Shown: positions 45,590 to 54,826, counted from the first letter of the stretch. The stretch: 64,000 nucleotides of DNA from an uncultured SAR86 cluster bacterium (GCA_902593675.1 CACJJI010000001.1:62001-126000), one strand, 5' to 3'. Notes: generated by a model from the letters alone, not told the origin. Translations and numbers: made by a program.

Positions 45590-47116
45590 ATGGCTATTTT
45601 TTCTATCTCTCATTCAGAGAGCGGCAAAAAACTGTTAACTTTAAAAAGCCCGGTAGATCTCTCTCAAATCGATACTTATGAATGTACTTCATCCGAAGAG
45701 ATTTCATCGATAATGACCCAAGCTAAAGTTGCGCAAAGTGAGTGGAAGAAAACAACTTTAAAAGAAAGAGTTGAATTAATGCATAGGGTTGCTGATGTAG
45801 TTATACAGCAGCAAGATAGAATCATGGATGTTGTAATGAGAGAGACTGGTAAACCTGAGCAAGAAGCTATGTCTATGGAAGTATTTTCAGCTGTAGATTC
45901 TTTGGTATTTTATGCAAAGAGAGCTCAAAAATGGTTAGCAGACAAAAAAATTAAGATGCATGGTCCTATGCAGTTTCTTAAGAAAACGATAATTACTTAC
46001 AAGCCGAGAGGCGTGGTAGCAGTAATTACTCCATGGAACGGTCCATTCATATTATCTATTAATCCAGTTATTCAAGCTGTTCTTTGTGGGAATAGTGTGG
46101 TGGTAAAACCATCTGAAGTTACACCTATGTCTGGAGCATTGGTGGAGGAAATTTTTGCGTTAGCAGAAGCTCCAGAGTATCTTGTTCAAACTGTGATTGG
46201 AGATGGGGAGACGGGTGCTGAGTTAATCGATCAGGGTCCAGATAAAGTTTCTTTCACAGGCAGCGTTACTACTGGTAAGAAGATTGCAGCAAAATGTGGA
46301 GAAATGCTGATTCCCTATAGTCTGGAATTAGGTGGCAAAGATGCCATGATTGTTTGTTCTGATGCAGATATTAAAGATGCTGCCAGTGGTGCTGTTGTGG
46401 GCTCATGTATGAATGCAGGCCAGTATTGCTGTGGCACTGAGAGGATTTACGTCATGGAGGATGTTTATGACGAGTTTGTTGCAGAGACTGTTTCTATAAC
46501 TCAATCACTCATTCAATCCAATGATTGTAAAGGTGATGTTGGCCCTACTTTTTGGGATAAACAAGTTGATATCATCGAAGATCATGTTAATGATGCAGTT
46601 GCAAAAGGCGCAAAAGTATTGGTTGGAGGGAAAAGAAATCCAAATTTTGAAGGTTTATATTTTGAACCAACCGTTCTTGTTGAAGTGACTCACGAGATGA
46701 AGATTATGAAAGATGAAACTTTTGGGCCAATTATCTCAATTATGAAAGTGCAATCAGAAGAAGAAGCATTAATGTTAGCCAACCAATCTCATTATGGTTT
46801 GAATGGAAATGTTTGGACCAAAGATTTAAAAAAGGGTCAGAAACTAGCTAAAGCAATTGAGACAGGAGCCTGCTCCGTCAATGATATGGCAATGAGCTAC
46901 GGTGTTAATGAAGTTCCATTTGGGGGAGTCAAGGAAAGTGGATTGGGCGTGGTTAATGGCAAAGAAGGCTTGTTAGCGTATGCTCACCCTATGCCAATAA
47001 TTATTGGCAAAAAATCAGCATCTGCATATCCCTACACTGATAAATCATTTCAGCAGCTAAAAGGTGCTTTAAAAATATTTTGGGGCAATCGCTTGGTCAG
47101 AAAATTATTTGGATAA
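45590..47116 (+). CDS. NAD(P)-dependent aldehyde dehydrogenase
   Basis: The 508-residue protein has all ALDH landmarks: the cofactor segment TPWNGPF and KPSEVTP, the FTGSVTTG turn, the general base Glu in LELGGKD (about 251) and the nucleophile Cys in NAGQYCCG (about 284). FGPI and a C-terminal FGGVKESGLG are also present. It should oxidise an aldehyde to its acid in the cytoplasm. It is cotranscribed with the phosphotransferase gene just upstream and converges on the hypothetical gene at 47118. The particular aldehyde is unknown. Confidence 0.93.
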   Translation: MAIFSISHSESGKKLLTLKSPVDLSQIDTYECTSSEEISSIMTQAKVAQSEWKKTTLKERVELMHRVADVVIQQQDRIMDVVMRETGKPEQEAMSMEVFSAVDSLVFYAKRAQKWLADKKIKMHGPMQFLKKTIITYKPRGVVAVITPWNGPFILSINPVIQAVLCGNSVVVKPSEVTPMSGALVEEIFALAEAPEYLVQTVIGDGETGAELIDQGPDKVSFTGSVTTGKKIAAKCGEMLIPYSLELGGKDAMIVCSDADIKDAASGAVVGSCMNAGQYCCGTERIYVMEDVYDEFVAETVSITQSLIQSNDCKGDVGPTFWDKQVDIIEDHVNDAVAKGAKVLVGGKRNPNFEGLYFEPTVLVEVTHEMKIMKDETFGPIISIMKVQSEEEALMLANQSHYGLNGNVWTKDLKKGQKLAKAIETGACSVNDMAMSYGVNEVPFGGVKESGLGVVNGKEGLLAYAHPMPIIIGKKSASAYPYTDKSFQQLKGALKIFWGNRLVRKLFG

Positions 47117-47117
47117 A

Positions 47118-47648
47118 TTAATTATTTTCAACCTCAACCTGAATATCAATATCAACATTGCCTAACTGATCTGAGGCTTCAGCTACCGCATCTTCTAATT
47201 CAGATCTTGCATCTTCTAATTTTGACTTCAATTCAGTGTATTCTTCATCACTAAGCTGTATTTGAATTTCATTAAAAATTGATTGAATATCTATATCGGA
47301 GATATTATCTGTATTAACTTTGATTCTTATATCCTTTTTTACTTCCTCTTCATTTTCATTATTTCCATCAATTTTGATTTTAAATATTTTTTTAAATTTA
47401 TCAGAGTTAATCGTTTTCTCTTCCCTAGAATCTAATAAAATAACTTCATGATTTTCTAACTTATTATTAGAGTCAACGCCGTCTAATAGTTTGATGAGTT
47501 GATCGGAATTTTTAGAGTCTTGATCAATTATCTCTATTGAAATAGGCGCATTATTAATAAAATTTTTGGGGCTGATTATATCGTCAATCAGAATTGCAAG
47601 ACCAATAGTACTTCCAAGAATCAGGGCCTGCACATATTTTTCATTCAT
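47118..47648 (-). CDS. hypothetical acidic coiled-coil protein with N-terminal membrane segment
   Basis: The 176-residue protein starts with a hydrophobic segment (about 6-26) that may anchor it or act as a signal. The rest is Asp/Glu/Asn-rich, with a strand-like middle (KIFKIKIDG, IRIKVN) and a heptad-like helix at about 128-162 (DEEYTELKSKLEDARSELED). I recognise no domain. It is one base from the aldehyde dehydrogenase stop (convergent) and stands alone on its strand. Low complexity suggests an envelope or structural role, but function is unknown. Confidence 0.6.
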   Translation of the reverse strand: MNEKYVQALILGSTIGLAILIDDIISPKNFINNAPISIEIIDQDSKNSDQLIKLLDGVDSNNKLENHEVILLDSREEKTINSDKFKKIFKIKIDGNNENEEEVKKDIRIKVNTDNISDIDIQSIFNEIQIQLSDEEYTELKSKLEDARSELEDAVAEASDQLGNVDIDIQVEVENN

Positions 47649-47706
47649 CTTCTTTCTTATTAATTAATCGATACCTATTCTGACATAAGAAATTATTGAA
47701 AGTTCA

Positions 47707-48471
47707 TTATTTTGGCTTTGCAACATCTAAATAGCTCGGCTTTTCACCGCCACCATGAACCTCTAAGGCTGCACCTGTGATCCAATCTGCTAGGTTTGAG
47801 GCAAAAAATATACAGGCATTTGCAATATCTTCTGGTTTCCCCATCCTTTTCATTGGGATTCGCTTAGCAACTTTATTTATCTCTTTTTTGCTTCCGTAAT
47901 GCACTATTGAATTTTCAGTTTCTATATAACCAACAACAATAGAGTTAACTTTAATTTTTGGAGCCCATTCGACAGCTAGAGTTTTAGTAAGATTTACGAG
48001 GGCGCCCTTGGCAGCTCCATAAGCAGCACTTCCGGGTGTAGGTCTAGTTGCTGTAACGCTAGATATATTTATGATATTTGAAACTGTCTTTTGTTTCATC
48101 ATAATTTTTGCAAATTTTTGACTTACGTTCAGTGGCGCCGTTAAGTTTAAATCAATAACTGCTTCATGAAATTTATTGGATACATTCAAGGCATCAGCCA
48201 TTGGAGCACCACCAACATTATTGATCAAAACATCAATCGATTTTGATAATTTTTTAATTTCTTTTACGGCTTTATCTAAGGACTCAATTTTTCTTATGTC
48301 ACATTCAATAAATACGGCTTTATTACCTTTTGCTTGGATAATTCTTTTAGGTTTTTGTCTTGCAAGAACGAAGACTCGGGAATTTTGCTTTAAAAAGGAT
48401 TTAGTGATTTCAACGCCAATACCTTTTGTCCCTCCGGTCACCACTATTGATTTATTTTTTAAATTTATCAT
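47707..48471 (-). CDS. SDR-family oxidoreductase
   Basis: The 254-residue protein is a classical SDR: TGGTKGIG (about 12-19), NNVGG, NISSVTATRPTPGSAAYGAAK with Ser-Tyr-Lys, and a C-terminal ALEVHGGGEKPSYL. It resembles 3-oxoacyl reductases and hydroxysteroid dehydrogenases, between which sequence alone does not decide. It is divergent from the F420 operon across a 142-base spacer. A link with the aldehyde dehydrogenase cluster is possible from position only. Confidence 0.87.
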   Translation of the reverse strand: MINLKNKSIVVTGGTKGIGVEITKSFLKQNSRVFVLARQKPKRIIQAKGNKAVFIECDIRKIESLDKAVKEIKKLSKSIDVLINNVGGAPMADALNVSNKFHEAVIDLNLTAPLNVSQKFAKIMMKQKTVSNIINISSVTATRPTPGSAAYGAAKGALVNLTKTLAVEWAPKIKVNSIVVGYIETENSIVHYGSKKEINKVAKRIPMKRMGKPEDIANACIFFASNLADWITGAALEVHGGGEKPSYLDVAKPK

Positions 48472-48577
48472 TTTTAGTATTTTTCAGATTTAATCATTTT
48501 AATTATAGAGTATGTAAGCTTAATTTATGTTGACAAATTTATTCTTAAAGATACCCATTGATTGGTTGATGAATTTG

Positions 48578-48583
48578 TATAAT
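48578..48583 (+). promoter_or_regulatory. candidate -10 element of the F420 operon
   Basis: The spacer before the F420 operon holds a perfect TATAAT about 30 bases upstream of the first ATG. No good -35 element lies at the usual distance; TTGACA at 48530-48535 is too far away (42 bases). A clear Shine-Dalgarno (AGGAGA, 48602-48607) precedes the ATG at 48614, which fixes that start over the upstream in-frame Met codons. The assignment of the -10 is from sequence alone. Confidence 0.45.
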
Positions 48584-48613
48584 ATTTATTACATATTAAT
48601 CAGGAGATATTTA

Positions 48614-49246
48614 ATGAAAATAGCTATTCTCGGTGGAACAGGCTCTTTGGGTAAGGGTCTAGGCTCAAGATGGATTAAGGCAGGTCATGAGATAATTATA
48701 GGGAGTCGTGATTTGTCAAAAGCTCAAGAAATAGCTGATCAACTAGGCCTTGATCATTCATCTGGTATGCTTAATATTGATGCTGCTAAATCTTGTGAAA
48801 TTGCTTGTTTAACAGTTCCATTTGCCAATCAAGAATCAACGCTCTTGAGCATAGAAAATGCTTTGCATAATAAAATTATGATCGATGCAACTGTTCCCCT
48901 TATGCCCCCTAAAGTAATGAGAGTTCAATTACCTGAAGGGGGGTCCGCAGCATTAAATGCCCAATCAATATTAGGGGAACATACAACCGTAGTATCAGCT
49001 TTTCAAAATATCTCAGCTGAATTACTTCAAACTGATGCAAAAATAGATTGTGATGTATTGGTTGCTGGAGACTTGATAGAGGCAAGAAATATAGTTATTG
49101 ATCTGGCATCAGATGCTGGTCTTACTGGATGGCATGCTGGACCATTATGCAATTCGGTTGCAGCAGAAGCCTTAACCTCAATACTTATTGCAATCAACAA
49201 AAAACATTCACTTGCACATTCAGGCATCAAAATTACAGGCCATTAA
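48614..49246 (+). CDS. fno: NADPH:F420 oxidoreductase (F420-dependent NADP reductase)
   Basis: The 210-residue protein has the N-terminal NADP motif ILGGTGSLGKGLG (4-16), the GSRD segment for the NADP phosphate, TVPF, DATVPLMPPK and AALNAQSI, all as in Fno/NpdG from archaea and actinobacteria. It passes hydride between NADPH and F420. I start it at 48614 because AGGAGA precedes that ATG and the Rossmann fold begins at once; the open frame upstream (to 48527) adds 29 residues of no family character. It is the first gene of an operon with CofE, CofD, CofC and FbiC, which supports the F420 call strongly. Confidence 0.9.
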   Translation: MKIAILGGTGSLGKGLGSRWIKAGHEIIIGSRDLSKAQEIADQLGLDHSSGMLNIDAAKSCEIACLTVPFANQESTLLSIENALHNKIMIDATVPLMPPKVMRVQLPEGGSAALNAQSILGEHTTVVSAFQNISAELLQTDAKIDCDVLVAGDLIEARNIVIDLASDAGLTGWHAGPLCNSVAAEALTSILIAINKKHSLAHSGIKITGH

Positions 49247-49261
49247 AAAAAGAGAAATATT

Positions 49262-50023
49262 ATTAGTTCTATCAACCTCATAGCATTAGAGACACTACCT
49301 CTTATCCAACCCGGACAAGATTTGTCTTTAGAAATTATTAAAGCCATAGAATCAGAAGCACTCCAGATTGATGATGGGGATGTGATAGCAGTTGCCCAAA
49401 AGATTGTTTCTAAGTCAGAAAACAGATATCTAGATATCACAGGGCTTATTCCATCAGATGAAGCAAAAACTTTAGCAACTAAAATTGATAAAGATCCAAA
49501 GTTCATTCAAGCCATTTTGAATGAATCGAAAAAGGTAGTGCGCTATAGAATGGGGGTGTTAATTGTTGAACATAAGTTAGGATTTATTCATGCAAATGCA
49601 GGAATTGATAGATCCAACATTGATCAATGCAAGGATATTGTCTTGCTGCTTCCAGAAAACCCTGATGAATCTGCAAAAAATATTTCAGAATCTATATCTC
49701 AACATTTTAAAAAAAATATTTCTATAATTATTACAGATACCATGGGAAGACCTTTCAGGAATGGGATAGTGGGTTTTACTATTGGCAGTCATAACATTGA
49801 ATGCCTTTTAGATGAACGAGGGAAAAAAGATCTTTATGATAACGAGTTAAGAGTAACTCAAATAGGTATTGCTGATGAATTAGCAGCAGCTTCGTCATTA
49901 TTGATGGGTCAAGCTGCGCAAAAAAAACCTGTTGTATTAATCAAAGGCTATCAATTTAAACAAAATAATATTAGCGACTCTCGATCTTTAATTAGAAGCG
50001 AAGAAGAGGATTTGTTTAGATGA
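49262..50023 (+). CDS. cofE: coenzyme F420-0:L-glutamate ligase CofE, likely ATT start
   Basis: The 253-residue protein matches CofE throughout: DGDVIAVAQKIVSKSE, HANAGIDRSN, IIITDTMGRPFRNGIVGFTIG and the terminal RSEEEDLFR. It adds glutamate to F420-0 using GTP. A conventional start is missing: the first ATG/GTG/TTG in frame is a TTG at 49322, but the sequence before it still reads as CofE (LIALETLPLIQPGQD, aligned with LPLIKxGDD of other CofE). The frame is open back only to the stop of the previous gene (49244-49246). ATT at 49262 (or 49259) with AAGAGA before it is the best candidate start. Confidence 0.88.
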   Translation: MSSINLIALETLPLIQPGQDLSLEIIKAIESEALQIDDGDVIAVAQKIVSKSENRYLDITGLIPSDEAKTLATKIDKDPKFIQAILNESKKVVRYRMGVLIVEHKLGFIHANAGIDRSNIDQCKDIVLLLPENPDESAKNISESISQHFKKNISIIITDTMGRPFRNGIVGFTIGSHNIECLLDERGKKDLYDNELRVTQIGIADELAAASSLLMGQAAQKKPVVLIKGYQFKQNNISDSRSLIRSEEEDLFR

Positions 50024-50949
50024 AAAATTATTTGTTGTTGTGTGGAGGGGTTGGTGGAGCTAAGCTTGCCTTGGGATTTAAAAATTCAATCGATCCAGAC
50101 AATTTAACCATTGCCGTCAATACCGGAGATGATTTTAATCATCTTGGTTTAAAAATTTGCCCTGATCTTGATACTGTGATGTATACCCTTGCAGGCGAAT
50201 CAGACACCTCAAAGGGATGGGGAAGAAAAGATGAATCATGGAATATGCTTGCTGCTTTGTCTGACATGGAGGGAGAGACATGGTTCCAACTTGGAGACAA
50301 AGATTTAGCCACTCACATTCAAAGAACATTTTTAATTAATTCTGGCCAATCTCTTACAGAAGCAACACACAATTTATGTGAATCATTCAATCTGCCAAAA
50401 TATCTTTTTCCAATGAGCAATCAATCTGTTGAAACTTATATACAAACAAAAAATAGGTTGCTTTCATTTCAAGAATATTTTGTTAAATTGAAATGCAAGC
50501 CACCTGTTACTGATTTTGTTTTCAAGGGACTTGATAAAGCAGATTTTAACAAAGACCTTGATTTATCAATTTATGATGAAATCATCATATGCCCATCAAA
50601 TCCCTATGTCAGCATTAATCCAATGCTCCAGTTGCCCAAACTAAAAAATTATTTAAAAGATTGTTCAGATAAAGTTACAACCATCAGTCCAATAGTTAAT
50701 GCTAAGTCATTAAAAGGACCAACAGCAAAGATGATGCAAGAACTAGGCCAAGAAGTAAGCGTAAAAACTATTGCTAAATTTTATAAGAATTATTCTAAAA
50801 GAATTTTCATAGATTCATCTGATATAAGTAAGCGCGATGAATTAAGTAAACTAGGATATGAGGTGCATGTAGCTGATTTAATTATGAACACTCTCGATAA
50901 AAAAAATGCACTTGCCAAGATAATCATTGATGAGCTTGAATCAAAATAA
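50020..50949 (+). CDS. cofD: CofD, 2-phospho-L-lactate transferase-type enzyme (F420-0 synthesis)
   Basis: The 309-residue protein begins LLCGGVGGAKLALG and has NTGDDFNHLGLKICPDLDTVMYTLAG and SFQEYFV, the hallmark segments of CofD/FbiA. It joins a phospholactate-type moiety from a GDP-activated donor to the FO chromophore to give F420-0. The substrate could be 2-phospholactate, phosphoenolpyruvate or 3-phosphoglycerate in different bacteria; I cannot tell which. Its ATG overlaps the CofE stop (ATGA), and the next gene follows without a gap, so translation is coupled along the operon. Confidence 0.92.
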   Translation: MKNYLLLCGGVGGAKLALGFKNSIDPDNLTIAVNTGDDFNHLGLKICPDLDTVMYTLAGESDTSKGWGRKDESWNMLAALSDMEGETWFQLGDKDLATHIQRTFLINSGQSLTEATHNLCESFNLPKYLFPMSNQSVETYIQTKNRLLSFQEYFVKLKCKPPVTDFVFKGLDKADFNKDLDLSIYDEIIICPSNPYVSINPMLQLPKLKNYLKDCSDKVTTISPIVNAKSLKGPTAKMMQELGQEVSVKTIAKFYKNYSKRIFIDSSDISKRDELSKLGYEVHVADLIMNTLDKKNALAKIIIDELESK

Positions 50950-51525
50950 ATGAATGTCTCTGCATTTATACCGATTAAAAAGTTTTCATCCTCAAAGAAT
51001 CGACTAGCAAATATTATTAGCTCAACTGAACGGGAAATTTTAGCTGCTTCAATGGCAAAAAAAACTATTGATACTTTACATAATTCTAAAATCTGTAAAT
51101 CAATAACAGTTGTTACAAATGACAGCAACTTACACTTAGATTACTCAACTTCATATTTTACAAACTCATCATTAAACGATGGCTTGAATGAAGCTATTTA
51201 TGCGCAAACAACTAATGATATTATTTTAATCATGCATGCAGATCTTCCTAAAATAAATGAAGGAGATCTTCACGAGTTAGCTCATTCATTTGATATGAAA
51301 AAAATTAGTATTATTTCTGATCTTTCGAAGCAGGGGACAAATTGTTTGATGTTTAATTCAACAATTTCCTTTGATCTAAAATTTGGATTCAATAGTTACA
51401 ATCTATTTATGCATGAATTTGAAAATAATGGATTAAACTATCAAGATATTTCCATTCAAAGCCTTCAAGATGACCTTGACTCCGAGGAAGATTACTTCAA
51501 ACTAATTAAATACGTTAATAGCTAG
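50950..51525 (+). CDS. cofC: CofC-type nucleotidyltransferase of F420 synthesis
   Basis: The 191-residue protein has the CofC/FbiD pattern: IPIKKFSSSKNRLANII near the N-terminus, VTNDS, and HADLPKINEGDL in the middle, like small MobA/IspD-fold guanylyltransferases. It activates the phospho-acid with GTP for CofD. It is somewhat short for the family but shows no obvious break. Its start abuts the CofD stop. Together with CofE, CofD and FbiC it makes the set of F420 synthesis genes complete. Confidence 0.85.
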   Translation: MNVSAFIPIKKFSSSKNRLANIISSTEREILAASMAKKTIDTLHNSKICKSITVVTNDSNLHLDYSTSYFTNSSLNDGLNEAIYAQTTNDIILIMHADLPKINEGDLHELAHSFDMKKISIISDLSKQGTNCLMFNSTISFDLKFGFNSYNLFMHEFENNGLNYQDISIQSLQDDLDSEEDYFKLIKYVNS

Positions 51526-51529
51526 ATCG

Positions 51530-53944
51530 TTGAAAATTCAAGAACAATCAAACCAAACCTTAAGGCAATTAATTGCTTCTGGATCAATTGAATTTTCTAA
51601 ATTACGTTCTTTGGCTAATATTTGTTTATCTGATACTTTAATAAAGGCTTCCTATGATAAGAAGACAGTACATTATAAAAACTTATTAAGTTATTCACCA
51701 AAGGTTTTCATCCCGTTAACATTTTTATGTCGTGATGTTTGTCATTACTGCACCTTTGCTCAAACTCCCAAGAAAGTTGAATCACCGTATTTATCAATTG
51801 AACAAGTTATCTCAATTGCTAAAGAGGGTGAGGCTAATGGCTGTCATGAAGCCTTATTTACTCTTGGTGATAAGCCTGAATTAAGATATAAAGCTGCAAG
51901 AGATTGGTTGTCAGAAAATGGTTATAGGACAACAAATGATTATTTGGCCGCATGCGCTGAAGCTGTATTAAATGAAACATCTTTAATACCTCATTTAAAT
52001 CCTGGTTGCTTAACTGCAGATGAAATTACTAAACTTAAACCCCTAAGCGGCTCTATGGGATTGATGGTTGAGTCTTTATCACCTCGGCTTACTGAAAAAG
52101 GTCAACCGCATTACGGATCTCCAGATAAAGATCCTATTTTCAGAATGAAGACGCTGGAAGAAGCCGGAAGACAAAAGGTTCCTTTTACAACTGGCATATT
52201 AATTGGAATTGGTGAAACAAGGTTGGAGCGATTAGAGTCATTGCACAAAATAGCTGAATTGCATTTTGCACATAATCATATTCAAGAAGTCATTGTGCAG
52301 AATTTTAGAGCAAAGCCTAATACATTGATGGCAAATGCTAGCGAACCATCATTTGATGAGCTTATGTGGACTATTGCGATGGCTAGATTGATCTTACCTG
52401 GTGACGTTAGTCTTCAGGTCCCACCAAATCTAAATTCAGATCACATTAATCAATTAGCTCAGTCTGGAATTAATGATTTTGGTGGAATATCTCCAGTTAC
52501 AAAGGATTATGTAAATCCTGAAGCGCCATGGCCTGAAATAGCCAAGCTTAATAAAATAATCTCAAGGTCAAAACAAACTTTAAAACCAAGAGCAACTTTG
52601 TATCCAAAGTATTTTACTGATCTTAAGTCTTTTTCAACGCCTAGAATATCTTCTAAACTTCTTCAAATAACTGATTCTCAATCTTTTATTCGGTCTGATC
52701 TTTGGAGATCGGGAATCAGCAATAAAATACCTTCATATCCAGAAGCTGTTTTTACTTCTAATATTCGACAGTCAATTAAGGATGTTGAAAATAATCCATC
52801 TATTGAGAATATCCAGTATCTATTAGAGACATCTGATAATGATTTTAAATATGTTACTGATTATGCCAATGATCTTAAATTACAACTTCATGGATCAGAT
52901 ATTACTTTTGTAGTTAACAGAAATATTAACTACACAAATATATGTTCTTTCAAGTGCAATTTTTGTGCTTTTTCTAAAGGCAGGGGTCATGATGACTTAA
53001 GAGGTAAGCCATATAATATTTCTCACGAAGAGATTATCCGAAGAACAAATGAAGCCATCGAAAGGGGTGCTACGGAAGTCTGTTTACAAGGCGGAATACA
53101 TCCAAAATATTCTGGTGAAACTTACCTTGATATTGTTAGGGCAATTAGATCAGCCTCATCATCAATTCATATTCATGCCTTTTCTCCTTTAGAAATTGAT
53201 CACGGTAGAAAAACTTTAAATATTTCTGTTAAAGAGTTTCTTGTAGAGTTAAAAAAAGCAGGTTTGAACTCACTTCCAGGAACGGCAGCAGAAATTTTGC
53301 ATGATGAAATAAGAGCAATTATTTGCCCTGATAAACTTACCTCCAAGCAATGGATTAACATCATTGAAACTTCGCACTCTGTAGGATTGCCTACAACATC
53401 TACCATGATGTTTGGACATGTGGAGAGAAATTCTCATGTTGCTCATCATTTATTGAAGCTTTTAAATCTTCAACAAAAAACAAATGGTATAACTGAATTT
53501 GTACCTTTGCCATTTGTTGCAGATGAGGCTCCTATATTTAGGCGGGGTCAAGCCAGACCAGGACCTACTTTTAAAGAAACAATTTTGGTTCATTCCGTTG
53601 CCAGAATTCTTTTCCAAGGTCAGATCAATAATATTCAGGGTTCTTGGGTTAAGATGGGCCTACCAGGGCTTAAATTTCTATTAACCTCTGGAATTAATGA
53701 TATCGGAGGAGTGTTGATGAATGAATCTATCACAAGATCTGCTGGCGCTTCTTTTGGTCAAGAACTTAGACTTGAAGAGGTAATAGGAATTGCCGATGAA
53801 TTAAAATTAAATTTACAGCAAAGAAATACATTGTACGATTCATTAAACAATAATCTTCGAGACTTAATTACTTTACAATCTATTCCTCTCATTCCTATTA
53901 AAAATGATTATCATCAACCTAAAAAATTAATTAACATCACATGA
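51530..53944 (+). CDS. fbiC: FO synthase FbiC (fused CofG-CofH radical SAM enzyme)
   Basis: The 804-residue protein is a fusion of two radical SAM domains. The first, CofG-like (about 1-370), has the cluster motif CRDVCHYC (CxxxCxxC); the second, CofH-like (about 395-795), has CSFKCNFC. The order and length are as in mycobacterial FbiC. It makes the deazaflavin FO from tyrosine and 5-amino-6-ribitylamino-uracil. The start is a TTG at 51530, 4 bases after the CofC stop. The stop overlaps the ATG of the following DUF1295 gene (ATGA). Confidence 0.95.
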   Translation: MKIQEQSNQTLRQLIASGSIEFSKLRSLANICLSDTLIKASYDKKTVHYKNLLSYSPKVFIPLTFLCRDVCHYCTFAQTPKKVESPYLSIEQVISIAKEGEANGCHEALFTLGDKPELRYKAARDWLSENGYRTTNDYLAACAEAVLNETSLIPHLNPGCLTADEITKLKPLSGSMGLMVESLSPRLTEKGQPHYGSPDKDPIFRMKTLEEAGRQKVPFTTGILIGIGETRLERLESLHKIAELHFAHNHIQEVIVQNFRAKPNTLMANASEPSFDELMWTIAMARLILPGDVSLQVPPNLNSDHINQLAQSGINDFGGISPVTKDYVNPEAPWPEIAKLNKIISRSKQTLKPRATLYPKYFTDLKSFSTPRISSKLLQITDSQSFIRSDLWRSGISNKIPSYPEAVFTSNIRQSIKDVENNPSIENIQYLLETSDNDFKYVTDYANDLKLQLHGSDITFVVNRNINYTNICSFKCNFCAFSKGRGHDDLRGKPYNISHEEIIRRTNEAIERGATEVCLQGGIHPKYSGETYLDIVRAIRSASSSIHIHAFSPLEIDHGRKTLNISVKEFLVELKKAGLNSLPGTAAEILHDEIRAIICPDKLTSKQWINIIETSHSVGLPTTSTMMFGHVERNSHVAHHLLKLLNLQQKTNGITEFVPLPFVADEAPIFRRGQARPGPTFKETILVHSVARILFQGQINNIQGSWVKMGLPGLKFLLTSGINDIGGVLMNESITRSAGASFGQELRLEEVIGIADELKLNLQQRNTLYDSLNNNLRDLITLQSIPLIPIKNDYHQPKKLINIT

Positions 53945-54823
53945 AAACAAAATTTTTACATCTATTAGTTATTTTAGCTGGGTACATAGCATGCATTTAT
54001 TCCATGCAGTTTACTTGGAACCTTTTTTCTGAATCATCTTTAATATTCAAAGTACTTATTTGCCACATTGAGGCTACAATTTTTTATATATTTTTTTTAA
54101 GTGTAATTTTCAATAATTCTAGCTGGTACGATGCTTTTTTGGTCAGTTATTCCCGTTGTCTTAACAATCATGTGTTGGGCAGATATCTCTGCAGCAGGTG
54201 ATGTTCAAAGGGCATTTTTAATGCATGCATGCTTATTGTTATGGGCTATCCGATTAACCTATAACTGGATAAGATCATGGGAAGGTTTCTCACATGAAGA
54301 TTGGCGATACATAATGATGAAAGGGAAAACAAAGAATAAATTTCAATACTTCATAGTAGATTTTGGTTCTATACATCTTATTCCAACACTTTGTGTTTAT
54401 ATGGCATTACTCCCAATGATTTATGCTCTTGCTTACTCTGGTAACGAATTAAACAATTTAGATATATTTGCAACTTTTTTGGCTGTAGCTGCAGTCATTA
54501 TTCAAATTGTCTCTGATCAGCAAATGTATAATTTTAGAAAAAATCTTTCTGAACCTAGAACTATGAAATCAGGCTTGTGGTATTACTCACGTCATCCAAA
54601 CTACTTTGGTGAAATATTGTTTTGGTTTAGCCTTTTTGTCTTTGCTTTGGCAGCTAATTATTCGTTTGCATGGCTTTTGATAGGTTCTTTAATTATGTAT
54701 GCTTTAATTGCTATTGCATCAGTTGCAATGATGGATAAACGTTCATTAGAAAGACGCCCAGATTTTAAGGAATATATGGATTCTACCCCAGCAATTTTTA
54801 TAAACATTTTTAAAAGGGGCTAA
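53941..54823 (+). pseudogene. DUF1295 membrane reductase-like gene with a frameshift
   Basis: Two overlapping frames together encode one DUF1295 protein of about 290 residues. The first ends NSSWYDA; the second continues FWSVIPVVLTIMCWAD, and joined they give the family's usual YDxxWSVxP. The second part contains SRHPNYFGEILFW. The join lies in a run of six T (54135-54140); five would restore the frame. It may be an inactive copy, a sequencing error, or a slippery site. The start overlaps the FbiC stop, so the intact gene would belong to the F420 operon. A related intact gene is at 25262-26044. Confidence 0.85.
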
Positions 54824-54826
54824 GCG

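Noticed and set aside
48527-48613. Upstream start for the Fno gene
   Set aside because: AGGAGA precedes the ATG at 48614 and the Rossmann fold begins there; the extension overlaps the probable promoter.
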